Below are positions 46,211-57,640 of a stretch of 64,000 bases of DNA, piece by piece. The DNA lies in assembly GCA_964023275.1 (NCBI GenBank), contig OZ029916.1:17872150-17936149 (forward strand). The letters are read 5' to 3'. The DNA comes from Norana najaformis. Lineage: Eukaryota; Annelida; Clitellata; Crassiclitellata; Hormogastridae. The first letter of the stretch is position 1; the number at the start of each line of letters is the position of its first letter. The translations under genes were made by a program, and so were the position numbers. The notes below the pieces were generated by a model. It made no database searches, was not told the DNA's origin, and saw only the letters and a list, made by a program, of their open reading frames with translations.

Positions 46211-48525
46211 GCTAAGTTGTTAGGAAAGGGTTTTATTTTCTTAAACGCAAGTCCATGATAACCCAGGTGTAAAGGCCATCAAACTAAACTGCAATTACCG
46301 AATGTTATCCTGACTCCCTTTCTTTTTCTTACACTTAACTTTTTGCTAAACTTTATGAAAACCTATTTCCTGCTACTTAATGCCTTGAACTTACACTGTG
46401 ATAAGCAATTTTTGCAGTCACTTCCAGCATGCATTTGTTTCTTGCCCTGATTTGACTGGAGTAGATTTTTAAAATTGCATTAGGATTTCAACATTTGTGC
46501 AAATAAATGTATTCGACAAGACTTGACTGCACTGTTGCTGCAAAATGGCTCAACTTGAGATCATTTTGTGAACTCATTTCGTCCTGACTGGATCTGCTCT
46601 GACTGTCTGAGATCTCTGAGAACGTGCGCTCTTCTGGGATGTCTACAATGAGAGGTGTTCAAAGATTTCTGAAATCCTTCCTTCTTTTGGCTGAGAATAA
46701 TTTTTTATGGGTTTTAACATGTCTTCTGTTCATGTGGGTTCTTGAAAAGCTTTTTTGCAATGTCACTGCATTGTCCAATGGTGTTATGTTCAGGTTTTGC
46801 ATTGCTTTTATGTGCAAAATGGAGATTCTTTTTTCTTCTGTTGGCTGGAGTCAGTAAGAACTTTTGGATCAATGGATCTGCTTTCAGACATCCACTCTGG
46901 CAGAGATAGCTTGAATGAGGTTGCAGCAGAGATGAATTCTTTTGTTATCCATGAAGTTTATTTGGATGTTAATAATAAAGATTAAACCACAATACAGTTA
47001 GCTGGCCTCAGTAGCAACAGCTTTTGTCAGCATTTTAGCACAGTTAAAACTGATGGCCTTGGAAAAGGTGCTATGAATTCATAGCAGATTTTCTTCATTC
47101 AGATTTTGACATCTAGGTAGTTAAGAATGGTGACTCCCTTCTAATGCAACAGTTAGGATGCTGACAAAATTATTTGAGCACTTAGATGCTCTGAGTGGCA
47201 CTTCATGGCTTTCTGGCATTTTCCAATGATCGTGTTAATCAAAAGTAGAAAGCAGTAGACTTATAAGAGTTGGCAGTGCTGTCACGATTCATTAACGTGG
47301 AAGGTTTTGTGTGCCCAAGGCTTGTGACTGTACTCCAAAATACGAGCATACATAAACAGATTCAGTGAATAGTCTTCAACTGAGTCGCTATTATGGATGG
47401 AAGTAATAGGTACTACTTCTGTAAGAAATGAAAATGGCTGTGTTGGATTTACTTTATTTGGTTTCACAAAATTAAGAGATGGCTCCAGTAAGGAGCTGAC
47501 TTGGGCAGATTAGACAAGCTTTGAAGGACGATCATTTCCTTTCTAATCAGGTTTTGGCTTCCAGACTTTGGGCCGCACATGGCTGTCTGAAATAAGGCCT
47601 GATGAATATTTACATTATGCAGATTCATGGTAGAGACAGTTACATGTACATGTATTCATGTCAACACTTTCATCATGAATTTAAAGACAGTTTACAAAAA
47701 CTAACCTGGAAATGAGTGAAATTACTCTGTTCCAACTGAAAATTATTTAGAACATGTGCATTACATGTGAAAACTGGTTAGAACATGTGTGTTGCACTTC
47801 CAGTTTGTAGTCAGAAAATTCATTAATGTATTGATCACAATTGAATTTAAGTGTAAACTGTGACTACCAAAAGCAAAAGTAAATCTATTCTAAAAGAAAA
47901 GATATTTTCTAGAGGTCTGTGTAGTGAGGAATGCAAGAGGACTATCCTAGGACTATCATTCAGTTGTTTAAGAAAATGCTTCCAATAAATGACCGCATCC
48001 CGTGAAGTCCTTTGCCGCTGCAGCAGTCACGTTTATTACATTCTTCTTCTGTCTTTTGGAGGCAGACATCTGCTTCACTCATAAAATGATGTCTCTCCAT
48101 TGATTGCATTGTGAAGAAATATTTCTTACTAACTGGGGAAAGACAGATGCAAAAGGTGAGGTAGAGTATTTTATAAACTCTGCACTAATGATTCAGGCTT
48201 AGGAGCATCGTACCAGTGTTGGCCATAAATTTAACAGATTGGCGATTACTCCGACAACTGTCGCTGGGCAGACCACCCAAAAGACTTTGAGCATACACTT
48301 GCATTTAAAACCCTTTCCTTGTTTCATTTCAATCGGCTGGTTGCTTTGAGACGAATCACTGGGGTGACAGAGCAATGTTTTATGGCTGTGCACCCTTTGC
48401 TCTGTGGCTAACATTGACTAGCCATGTAGTATGAGGACAGTGAATGTAATTCTGAGCAGCATGCCATACTGGGAACTATAAGACTTTCAGGTAGCCTAAA
48501 TACATTAACTGGCCCTCTGCTAACT

Positions 48526-48666
48526 GAAGAAGAAGAAGGGGAATATGAAGAGGAGGAGGAGGAGAAAGAACCAGAAGAACAAGAAGAAGAAGAACCAGGA
48601 CAGGAAGAAGAACAAGGACAAGAAGAAGGACAAGAATAATCACAAGAAGAACAAGAAGAACAAGAT
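48526..48666. repeat. GAA/GGA polypurine repeat
   Basis: Purine-rich GAAGAAGAAG, GAGGAGGAGG, CCAGAAGAACAAG repeats. Confidence 0.9.
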
Positions 48667-49645
48667 GAGCAGTACCTGAATGACAACCATGAGTATGCAG
48701 ACTACTTTCTTGGCCTTGACATGTAAAGGAGGGTGGCCGTTCCTTGCCCTCATCCCATGTTCTTCCCACTGACAGTGTACTCACTTTGTGGCCAAGTTAA
48801 CTGGGGAGGGGGGCACTAGTGGAGCAGAAATTCCAAAACATCTTTCTTTCCCGACAGGGATTTGGTAACTGCATATGGTAATTGTCTTACAGGTGATAAA
48901 GGTCATAAATTCAGAACTGATAATAGCCATTCCTTTAACAGTTATTTTGTTCAGTGTTTATCTGCATATGTAATATGTTGGTTGTGGTAAGTGTTTGATG
49001 CTGACATCAAAAAAGTTTAGACTGGACTTTTCTGGACTAAATCAGACTGAATCATATTAGTCTTTATTTGATTAGTTTAGACTATGCAACATTTTCACAG
49101 ATTACAAGAGATTATTACAATAGAGAAAATTTTGAGGTTATGATTTACCCTTTTGGGTAGACATTTGCATCCAAATAAGTGTTTTTGTTATTTACATTTG
49201 CAATGTTTTATTTTGTTTTTGGAGCAGTAAACAAACTTACTACTCATGATGTCTGCAGGTTATCACATTTCTGGTAGTAAAGTAATAATTCTGTACTGAA
49301 CAACCAGTTTGATGAACTGTTTTCAGCTTTTTCTCTAGACATTTAAACGATTTAATAGACAAAATTTAATTACAGACAGAGTCACTCAGATGCCCTCCCT
49401 TAAAATATCTGTACTGTAGTTTGCCCTTAATCTTTCGTGTGCAGCAGGACAGTTGACTGACAACACTGATGATTTTTATCTGATGGGTCATTCATAAGTT
49501 CTGTTTCCACGACGACACTTCTGGTTTGCAACAAAGTTCTGTCTGAACGACCTTTGAAAATGACAGGAACACTGCACGATGACAGATTCCTTTTTGCCTG
49601 ATTGTATTAAGAAATTAACTGTAATAATAATAAAGTAACAAGTAA

Positions 49646-50305
49646 TAGTCTAAAGTAGCTGGTCTTGTTAATTAAGCAGTGACTGTTATAGGATGATATA
49701 TGAGAGGGTCTTGGCCTGTACCTCAGCCCAAGCTGTTGTACTTCTATTAAAACTAATAGGCCTATATTTCTAGAGTGAAGTGTTGTTCGTTTTCTTAGAC
49801 TTGACGTGTTCGTCTTATTTAGAAAGTAAATCATTAGGATAAAGTTAATAACAACCCGTAAGAAATAAGTGGATTAAGTGGATTTGTGGATATTACAATA
49901 AAATCTGAATCACAGCAGAAAGTTCAGTTGTTGTTGTCCATGAGTTTAATGACATCTTATGGCAACTAAGGCCGTTGACGTCTTCGACATGAAAATGTTG
50001 TTGACATTGTCCATAAGTTGATTTCTTTCTTCTTATCGTTTCCTTTAAGATTTTTGTTTCCGTAGGTAATGTATGTATTTTTTTTTTAAACTGATTGAAA
50101 GTTCAGAGAACTGGTCTTGTTATTTAAGCAGCCATTGTTATGGGATAAGATCAGGGATGTTTGTGGAGTAATGGACCTGTTGTATTTCTAGGCTGAGGTG
50201 TTGTTTGTTAACTTAGACTTGACTTGTGCCACTTGTTTAGAAAGTAAATCAATAGGAGAAAGTTAAGAACAACCAGTAATAATATAAGTGGAGTAAGTAA
50301 GCAAT
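49646..50305 (+). repeat. Pair of direct repeats (about 49646-49886 and 50098-50305)
   Basis: Both copies share CTGGTCTTGTTA-TTAAGCAG, TAGACTTGAC-TGT, TTTAGAAAGTAAATCA-TAGGA and AAGTTAA-AACAACC. Between them lies a 45-bp repeat also found at 806-852. Confidence 0.65.
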
Positions 50306-50994
50306 CTGGTTGGGAAGCAGTTTGTATACACAAGTATGAAGTGTCTTTTATGCAGATATCCGGCATGCTGGCATTAGAGTACAATATGTCCTGTGTCTCT
50401 AGGATCATGATTGGGAGTAATGCTTATGACGATGGCTTCAATCGCACCATGATTTACACAGGTTGGCTATTGTTAGAAAGTGCTTGACAGGCGTAAACAT
50501 TGGTTTCTTGTAGCTTCAAGCCTTTGGCTGGTGGCTAGACATTTATATGTGACTTGCTTTTAGAGTGGATGGCCACTTAGACCATGTTCTGGAGATGTGC
50601 TTGTGTAGGTTAGATGTTGTGCGAGCTACTTTTGGCAGAGAAATATTAAAACGCCGTAGAAGAGAACTGAAGCTAACAACATGATATTGCAATACAAAGC
50701 TAAAATTAGCACTAATACAGTTATTTCAGATTTTATGTCATATTACAAGGCTAATTTTAAGTTTTCGTAACTAACGTTGATCCCAAATGTATTTAAAATT
50801 TAAAACATTAGCTCATTAATGCAGCCTCATTATAACCTGCTTCTTGATACAGCTGTCAAGAGTAGCAGTATAACAAGATTTCAGTATTATTTAGTTTTCA
50901 ACTTCTGTAGGCTACTATTCAGTAAGACTGGGTTAGCTTATCTTAAGTAAAATTGTAAGCCTATATGCATCTTATTTCATATGGCTTATTTCAG

Positions 50995-51190
50995 AGATTT
51001 AATCTTGAGCTAGCATGGTCTCTCACATGAGTATCTTAAATCACATGATATCCGTTCAAACTGGCAGCAGTGTTGAAGAATCTCATCTGATCAAATCAGT
51101 AAAACATAAGCAGAGTCTACTCCATACGGTTGCTGTAGAAAACCATGTACATTTACATTTATATTTACATATTCATATCAGACCTAGTTT
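50995..51190 (+). repeat. Interspersed repeat family A, copy 2
   Basis: The copy starts CAGAGATTTAATCTTGAGCT and AGCATGGTCTCTCACATG and is about 85-90% identical to 56388-56585 over 195 bases. Confidence 0.85.
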
Positions 51191-51655
51191 ACTCGTTCTT
51201 CACTGGTCAGAGATCATTGACTGTCCTCTCCCTCTTCCTATCGTTTTCCTTGGAACATCTCATTCAACACCCAAGAAATGAACTCTAAACTTTCTAGTTC
51301 CAGTTTTCTTCATTCACCATCCTGCAATATCTGCAACGCTACTAGCATTTCCCACACTAGCACCCTAGAATCTCATTGGCTATCTTTCACCTGGACTTTC
51401 TAGAGTTTTCCTGTACTGAAAATGACCCAACAACTTGGGTTTTGGGATTTGATTTGACTAAGCATTGGTCAGTAAGCTGGTTTGTGAAATTTATCTGTAG
51501 CTAGTTACATTACATTGCTTTGCATTACACTTCTGTGGGATTCTAAAATGCACTATTTTACGAATCGCCAGATACATGATTACATTGGCCTACATTTATA
51601 CCTTTCCTGTCCGCATCCAGTTATACTCTCTTTGTAAGTGCACCTACCCGTAGGT

Positions 51656-51826
51656 TTATGGGTGTGGTCAAGGGTTATGGGTGTGGTCAAGGGTTATGGG
51701 TGTGGTCAAGGGTTATGGGTGTGGTCAAGGGTTATGGGTGTGGTCAAGGGTTATGGGTGTGGTCAAGGGTTATGGGTGTGGTCAAGGGTTATGGGTGTGG
51801 TCAAGGGTTATGGGTGTGGTCAAGTG
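51656..51826. repeat. 19-bp G-rich minisatellite, 9 near-perfect copies
   Basis: The unit is GGGTTATGGGTGTGGTCAA, with all nine copies essentially identical. Three G-runs per unit on one strand make quadruplex formation possible. Confidence 0.97.
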
Positions 51827-52235
51827 GGGTGGTGCTGTTGATGTGGATAGTTATTTTTTCAGAAATATTATCTTGTAAAATTCAATTAATTTGTTGTGTG
51901 AAATCATAGATTGCCTACCCTAGTAAGTGTAACTGTGCATTTGTAATTTTGTGTGAATATATAATGTTTTGCTACTCACTGGTCAATAATTTTCTGTTAG
52001 ATTTTCATTGTTTTTTATTTGGAGTATGAAAACACTGGGCAGAGATTTTTATAGTGCTAGAGTTGTAGACTTGTGGAATAGTTTGGATGATAGTACTGTC
52101 TCATTGCACTATCGCACCTTTTAAGATGAAGCTAGGAAAGATTGGCTATTAATCATTCCAGGTTAATTTTCAGTAGTTCTAAAACAGATTGTATGTCTTC
52201 TGAACCACTTAAAACCATATTTAAGTTATGCTAGG

Positions 52236-52500
52236 ATAGTTTAGTTGTTAGCATGGTGGACTTTCAACTGATTGGTCTGGAGTTCAAATGCCCATCACAC
52301 AGAAATTTAAATTGGGATTTCTGTTCTGCTTATTCTTCCTATCGAACTCAGCTATAGTGAGTACACTGACCGCACACTATCATTGGGAAGATCACTTGGC
52401 AAAGCCACTCACACTTTCATGCCGAGGCTAAGAAAAATTAAGTTCATATACATGATTGCCTCATTGGAGCTAGCTTATGGGACTGGTTCTCTTTTATTTG
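52236..52500 (+). mobile_element. tRNA-derived SINE, family S, copy 2
   Basis: The tRNA-like head is GATAGTTTAGTTGTTAGCAT...GGAGTTCAAATGCCC. The body shares GTACACTGACCGCACACTAT, TTTCATGCCGAGGCTAAG and TTCATATACATG with copies at 7630 and 57450. Confidence 0.65.
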
Positions 52501-52979
52501 ACATATCTGTATATTGGTTTTATTTGTCAGAATCCTTGTGGAGCATATTCTTTTATGTTGTTAGTGTTAAAGTTGTAACATTTTACAACTGTGTTCTTCT
52601 GTGGTCTTGGCAGTAGAATGGCATCATCACTGTCCTTACAACTTCCAAAATTGAATTAAAGATAAAAAGGCTGATGTGTTGGAAGACGTAATTTAAGAAT
52701 CAGGAACTTCAGCGATAAAAGGAAAAGTGGAAGCAAAAGACGAGGAGTAAAACAAACAAGGTTGGAGGAAGAAGGGTATGTGGACTGTGGAGGCACTGAT
52801 CCACCTGTGTAAATCCACTGTTAGATTGCCATTAGGCAGGTTTATGTGTGCACACTCCAACTGTGGATATGATATTCCAGATCACGTCCATGCATGTGTG
52901 CGTACGTGCACACGCATGCGGGTACTAAATAATGTATTTGTGAATATCCATTTTTACGTTTGCATATATGTGTGCTGTT

Positions 52980-53045
52980 GTGTTTGTGTCCCGGCCTGCA
53001 TGTAAGTATGTATGTATATATGAATATATACATATGTATGTATCT
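52980..53045. repeat. TATG/TATA microsatellite
   Basis: GTAAGTATGTATGTATATATGAATATATACATATG tract followed by GTATGTAGCACCTTTTAAG. Confidence 0.8.
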
Positions 53046-53439
53046 GGATAGGTATGTAGCACCTTTTAAGTATCTCTTAAACATGGATTCGTGACAGATC
53101 TAAAAAGGTGCAACTTAACACAGAGTCTTTTTAAAGTTGTTTCTTATGGAAGATTTTGGACTTTCAGAGGAAGATTGTCCCTATAACATGCAAGAGAAGA
53201 TGATGTGCCAGAGTGACTGTGTAAGAGCGCAGAACGGCTAACAGCTCCCAAAAAGACCACAAAGCTACCTAATGCATTATGGGGCTTCTTTGATTATCAA
53301 GGTCCACCCAAAGGGGGATTTTAAATATAATTTTGTTCTAGATGAGGAGCCAATTCAGTGTCTCTTGCAAATAGTTTGGTGTTTATGTGCCATAATTTTT
53401 ACAATACAACTGTAATTTGATGATGCCCTCCTTACAGAG

Positions 53440-54105
53440 TTCAAAAGTGCACCTGAAGCCTGGGAATGGAAAATATTAAGAATCATAAGCAGAAAGGAAG
53501 AAGTATGTTTTAGTTTGGAGTGAAAGATAGTCTGTGTAGGAGCATTGCAAACATGAGCAGGTAGAGTTGCAGATGGAGGGACCAGCGACTGTGCATGAAC
53601 ACTGGCCAAAGGCAAGATGTGTACCAGGAACAACATACTTTCTTGTTGATACTGACTGAAGCGAGGATTGGCCATTCATAGTACCACAAGGCATAATCAT
53701 GAGTCATCAGTAGGATGGCAGATGATTTGCACATGCTTTGTACATGAGGAGTGCCAGCTTGAATCTGATACACACTGTTGCAGGAAGCCAGTGTAGAGAG
53801 CAAATAGCAGCAATATGGTCTTAGTTAGAGAGTCCAAGACACAGTCTTGCAGCCTGGTGGCATGAAAGCAATGAGCAGTCAGGGAGACCAAAGAGTACAG
53901 TAGTCGAGTTTTGTCAAAATAAGCCTATGTATCAGTGTTTACAGCGATGCTGAATCGAGAGTAGAGCGAAGCTGTCAGATCCTTCTGGGGTTAGGCAAGC
54001 ACGTTCAAGAAGTTGCAGCTATTTGGGGTTTTAGAGAGAATAGAAGATGGGGAAAGTAAGCAAGAGGAAGTAGAGCGACAAGTCAGTGCACTGTAGGAGC
54101 TTTAA
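53440..54105 (-). pseudogene. Old LINE (CR1-like) RT, 3' part, split by an insertion
   Basis: Broken minus frames give, in order from high to low coordinates, LDYCTLWSP (consensus LDYCN-LL-GLP), IAAICSLHWLPATVCIRFKL (consensus LHWLPV--RI-FK), then KYVVPGTHLAFGQCSCTVAG (consensus VP-TRL--G-RSFSVAAP). Its N-terminal part lies at 55982-56260 beyond the insertion. Confidence 0.75.
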
Positions 54106-55981
54106 CCCTTAACTGACGAGAGAAATTTTTCCGCCTAGGCCCTGACGACGAGCGATTTTTACCGGAAAACGCCTATTAATTAAATAGTTTTCAACTTGTT
54201 GTATCTCAGTCAGTTCTTGACCTACAGACATGAGGTTACCATCAATCTTTAGCATTTTATCTCCTCTTCCCATCCATTCGTCTAGTTTTTGATACAAAAA
54301 ATTTTGGGGTACCCAAAGTTGCCCCAAACCGTACCCCACCCCATGTTTAAAACTTTTTTCATGTTCAGGCTCCTATGGAAAATAAATTTCAGTGACAACA
54401 TATGTAGTGTCAGCACAAAAATCGTGCAGAAATCAATACCAGACAAAACCTCACAAGAATTTTGAAAATATTTTCATAAATGAAGGAGATACAGTATTTT
54501 TAGTATGTAAGATGAAGTCGTACAATTTGAAGGAAATATAAGAAAACACCTGAAAAGTAAGAAATGTCTAACTTATCAGATCTTGGTCATTCTTTGACAT
54601 ACAGACTTGAGGTTAATATCATTCTTTAGCATTTTATTTCCTCTTTCAAACCATGTTTCCAGTTTTTGAGAAAAATCTTTGGAGGTACTCATAGTTGCCC
54701 CAAACTGTACCCACCCCATTTGAAAACTTTTTTCATGTTCAAACCCCTATAGAAAACATTTTCAGCAACAACTCATGCAATGTCAGCACATGAACTGTGC
54801 AGCAATTAATATCAGACAAAACCTCCAAAAAGTTTGAAAATATTTTCATAAATGAAGGAGATATAATATTTTTAGTATGCAGACAGTAGTCGTACCAGAG
54901 GAGTAACAAGAAATGCCTAAAAAGTAAGAAATTTTTAACTTATCAGATCTTGGTAATTTTTGGCATACAGACTTGAGGTTAACATCATTCTTTAGCTTTT
55001 TATCTACTCTTTCAATCCTTCTGTCCAGTTTTTGATAGAAAAATTTTGGGGCACTCATGTTGCCTACTCACCCTATCACCTCCCAAACACATACATAGTA
55101 ATACAACCACGACATCAAAAACACTGCAGCATGCACACCAACAGGACAACAGTAACATTACAACAAGCCAGGCACACAGAGAGGCAAACACACTGAAGTT
55201 TGTTTCCTTTTCAAATATTTGGTAGCTCTCAAAAGGGCCATTTTTATGAATGCCTGAGTGCACTGGATGGTCACCTTGAATATGGATGAAGCTCCTGAAT
55301 CGACTCCTCTTTCTCAATAGACTGCACTGAACAGTTCTAAGAGGACAATTTAGAATGGAAATTTTAAAATTTGTATCGATGTGCTATATAGCTTACCTTC
55401 CTTACACTCCACAGAACCACTATCTGATTTTGCTCGTTGCAAATGTGGAAGCATAAAACTTTGCACAAAGCAACTTTACATGCTTCACATTCATACTGAG
55501 CCTTCTTGGGGCAGCCTTTGGGATTCTTGATCTTGTTCTCTAAAATAAGATGCTAGAGGAGAAGTAGGTTTCCATTTTATTCTGTGGGGTTTACCTGCCT
55601 TCTGTGCATTTGACCTACTCTACTCACCATGCAGGCCTGGTCTGTTCAACTAGCACATCAAAAAAGCTTATCCAAAAGCAGTTAGAAAAATTTCAAAAAT
55701 GGTGCATCAAGGGCTGGTCTGCCACAGACGCTTGTAAATGGCACAGTTAGGGGTCAAATGGGAAAATTAGCTACTTGTTCAGTCCTGTCTATCACGCCCA
55801 AGTCATCCGCCTGACCCAGTTTGACGGTCCGCTAGCATGTATACGTAGCCGTCTAATTCGGTGTCGATGTCAGAATGTTCTTTAGCCAAAACCACTTTAT
55901 CTTCTTCACTGGTAGCAAAAGACAGGTTTTTATTGTCAGATGAGTCAAAACTGTCATCATCTGATGCAAATTCATCAAGAA
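54106..55981 (-). mobile_element. piggyBac-like relic inserted in the LINE, with 19-bp flanking duplication
   Basis: TGCACTGTAGGAGCTTTAA occurs exactly at 54087-54105 and 55982-56000, and the LINE reading resumes across it. The left end after TTAA is CCCTTAACTGACGAGAGAAA, like a piggyBac terminus at its TTAA target. On the minus strand 55981-55803 is an acidic frame (ILDEFASDDDSFDSSDNK and onward), like the N-terminus of piggyBac transposases. 55560-55430 encodes GCPKKAQYECEACKVALC, like their C-terminal cysteine-rich domain. The DDE core is absent. The lower part is three ~370-bp repeats. Confidence 0.6.
54190..55062. repeat. Three tandem ~370-bp units inside the piggyBac-like insertion
   Basis: The landmark ACAGACWTGAGGTTA recurs at 54224, 54601 and 54967 (spacing 377 and 366). 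Other shared blocks are GCATTTTATYTCCTCTT, TTTTTTCATGTTCA and TGAAAATATTTTCATAAATG (contains a 14-bp palindrome). The third unit is partial. Confidence 0.85.
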
Positions 55982-56260
55982 TGCACTGTAGGAGCTTTAA
56001 GGTACAGTCGATCCAGTGAGCTTCGATTTGCCAGGGTTGAGTTTGAAGCACTCAGACAAACTCCACTGCACGATGTCATCTATGCAGATATGGTACAAAG
56101 TCTTGGTAGCATCTGCGACCTTTGAGCAGGAGATGTATGTAGAGTTGGGTGTTGTTGGCATAAAGATGGATTTCTATGCCATGAAGAGAGACAATGGCTG
56201 ACAGTGCAGATGTATAGAGGATGAAGAGCAGGGGCAATAAGACGTGAACCTTTTCTTATA
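55982..56260 (-). pseudogene. Old LINE (CR1-like) RT, catalytic part, split by an insertion
   Basis: Minus frames read PLLFILYTSALSAIVSLHG, then EIHLYANNTQLYIHLLLK and SLSECFKLNPGKSKL. This is the RT catalytic block with the expected YADD changed to YANN (56151-56162), so the element is dead. It continues at 54105. Confidence 0.8.
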
Positions 56261-56387
56261 GTCTGTTTATATCCGTAACTTTTACATCCTAAAGAAGAAG
56301 AGGATAGCCAATGAAAGCAGTACGATGAACCAATTGTGTGATTAGAGGCATGTTTTTCTTGAGATGCTTGTGATGTAGTGAGATTTC

Positions 56388-56585
56388 AGAGATTTAATCT
56401 TGAGCTAGCATGGTCTCTCACATGGGTACCTTAAATGGCATGATGTCCATTCGAACTGGCAGCAGTGGTGAAGAATCTCATCTGATCAGTTCATTGAAAC
56501 ATGAGCAGAATCTAGGCCATACGGTTGTTATAGAAAGCCATGTACATTTACATTTATATTTACCTATCATATCAGATCTAGTTTC
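56388..56585 (+). repeat. Interspersed repeat family A, copy 3
   Basis: Close match to 50995-51190 including both edges (CAGAGATTTAATCTTGAGCT at the left, TACATTTACATTTATATTTA at the right). Confidence 0.85.
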
Positions 56586-56621
56586 CTTATAACATATGAG
56601 TTCAAGTTTGAGCCCTTTTGA

Positions 56622-57205
56622 TTGATTGACTCTCTTTATTGATCCCAAATTCAACATATCAAGTTACATACACATTAAAGTACAGTTTGCCAGGACACAA
56701 AAGGCAAACCCAGAAGGGACCAGGGTCCCGCTTAATTAGGGTCACCTATTAACATCAGTAAAGTAAGATGGCAATCGAAATGTTAACAAAGCAAGTATCA
56801 TTTTATAAGCAAACTAAATAAGTTATGTACAATCCGTACACAAATGAAAGTAAAAATAAAACTATACAGAAGTCCGCTGCATTACACAGTCCTATATAAC
56901 AAAAAACTCAGAAAAAAGAAGCAGAAAAAAACTAATGGTTTGTATGAACAATTCAGTTGGCAGTCAAACAGATGTTATTAAATAGTGACGCATCTGCCTT
57001 TTGAACAGTTTCAAACTTGACAACATACGAATGCTCGTTGGTAAAGCGTTCCAAGTTGGTAAAGCGTCCCTTACACTAAGATCAAGCTTGAGCAAGTTCT
57101 TCAATTGTTCTGTACCACTGACTGTTGCTTCATTGTTAGTTAGTGATGCTATATAAATAAAGGAATAGTGATGATGTAATAACAGAAGCAACACATTGAA
57201 CCACC
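56622..57205 (-). mobile_element. LINE 3' end ending in (ATTG)n, copy 2
   Basis: On the minus strand a frame ends with RDALPTWNALPTSIRMLSSL then KLFKRQMRHYLITSV and a stop near 56964. A ~330-base UTR follows, with GGTGACCCTAATTAAGCGGG and GTTTGCCTTTTGTG, ending AATCAATCA. The ORF end and UTR match 5860-6317 throughout. Confidence 0.8.
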
Positions 57206-57307
57206 AAACTTGTTCAGTTAAAACGTACTGACAGTGGCAATTGATGTATGATGTAGTGCATACTGAGGTGCTATATCGGTGTCCATGTGCGAATGCTTAT
57301 GCACAGA

Positions 57308-57350
57308 CATACATACATACATACATGCATGCATACATACATACATGCAT
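57308..57350. repeat. ATAC/ATGC microsatellite
   Basis: ACATACATACATACATGCATGCATAC tract. Confidence 0.9.
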
Positions 57351-57449
57351 AAAACTTTTACAAGCATACATGTGATCTGAAACAGATAGACCTCAGTGTA
57401 ATTTTGCAGAATTCTTTCAGAAGGACATTCCCGAGAAATTTCTGTTCTG

Positions 57450-57640
57450 CTAGCGCCCCCTTGCAAAGATGGCTGTAAAATGTGTACACTGACTGTACAC
57501 TGTCAGTAGGAAGAAAATCAGACAGTGAGGGCCACTGTCCCTCGTGCATCGAGGCTAAAAAACAAAGTCAATAAAATTTCATACTCACGGCTTCCATTTG
57601 CTTTTAGCTCAAGGGACTTCTGTTCCTTCTTGCGTCAAAA
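57450..57640 (+). repeat. SINE family S, copy 3 (3' body only)
   Basis: The body shares TGTACACTGTCAGTAGGAAG, CTCGTGCATCGAGGCTAA, AATTTCATACTCACGGCTTC and TTTTAGCTCAAGGGACTTC with the 7630 and 52236 copies. The tRNA head is missing. Confidence 0.6.

Noticed and set aside
45787..46223. Six overlapping His/Thr/Tyr and Cys/Met/Val ORFs
   Set aside because: Translations of the ACAT array.
55803..56051. 82-codon minus ORF as one gene
   Set aside because: It is a chimera: the first part is the old LINE and the rest is the inserted piggyBac-like sequence.
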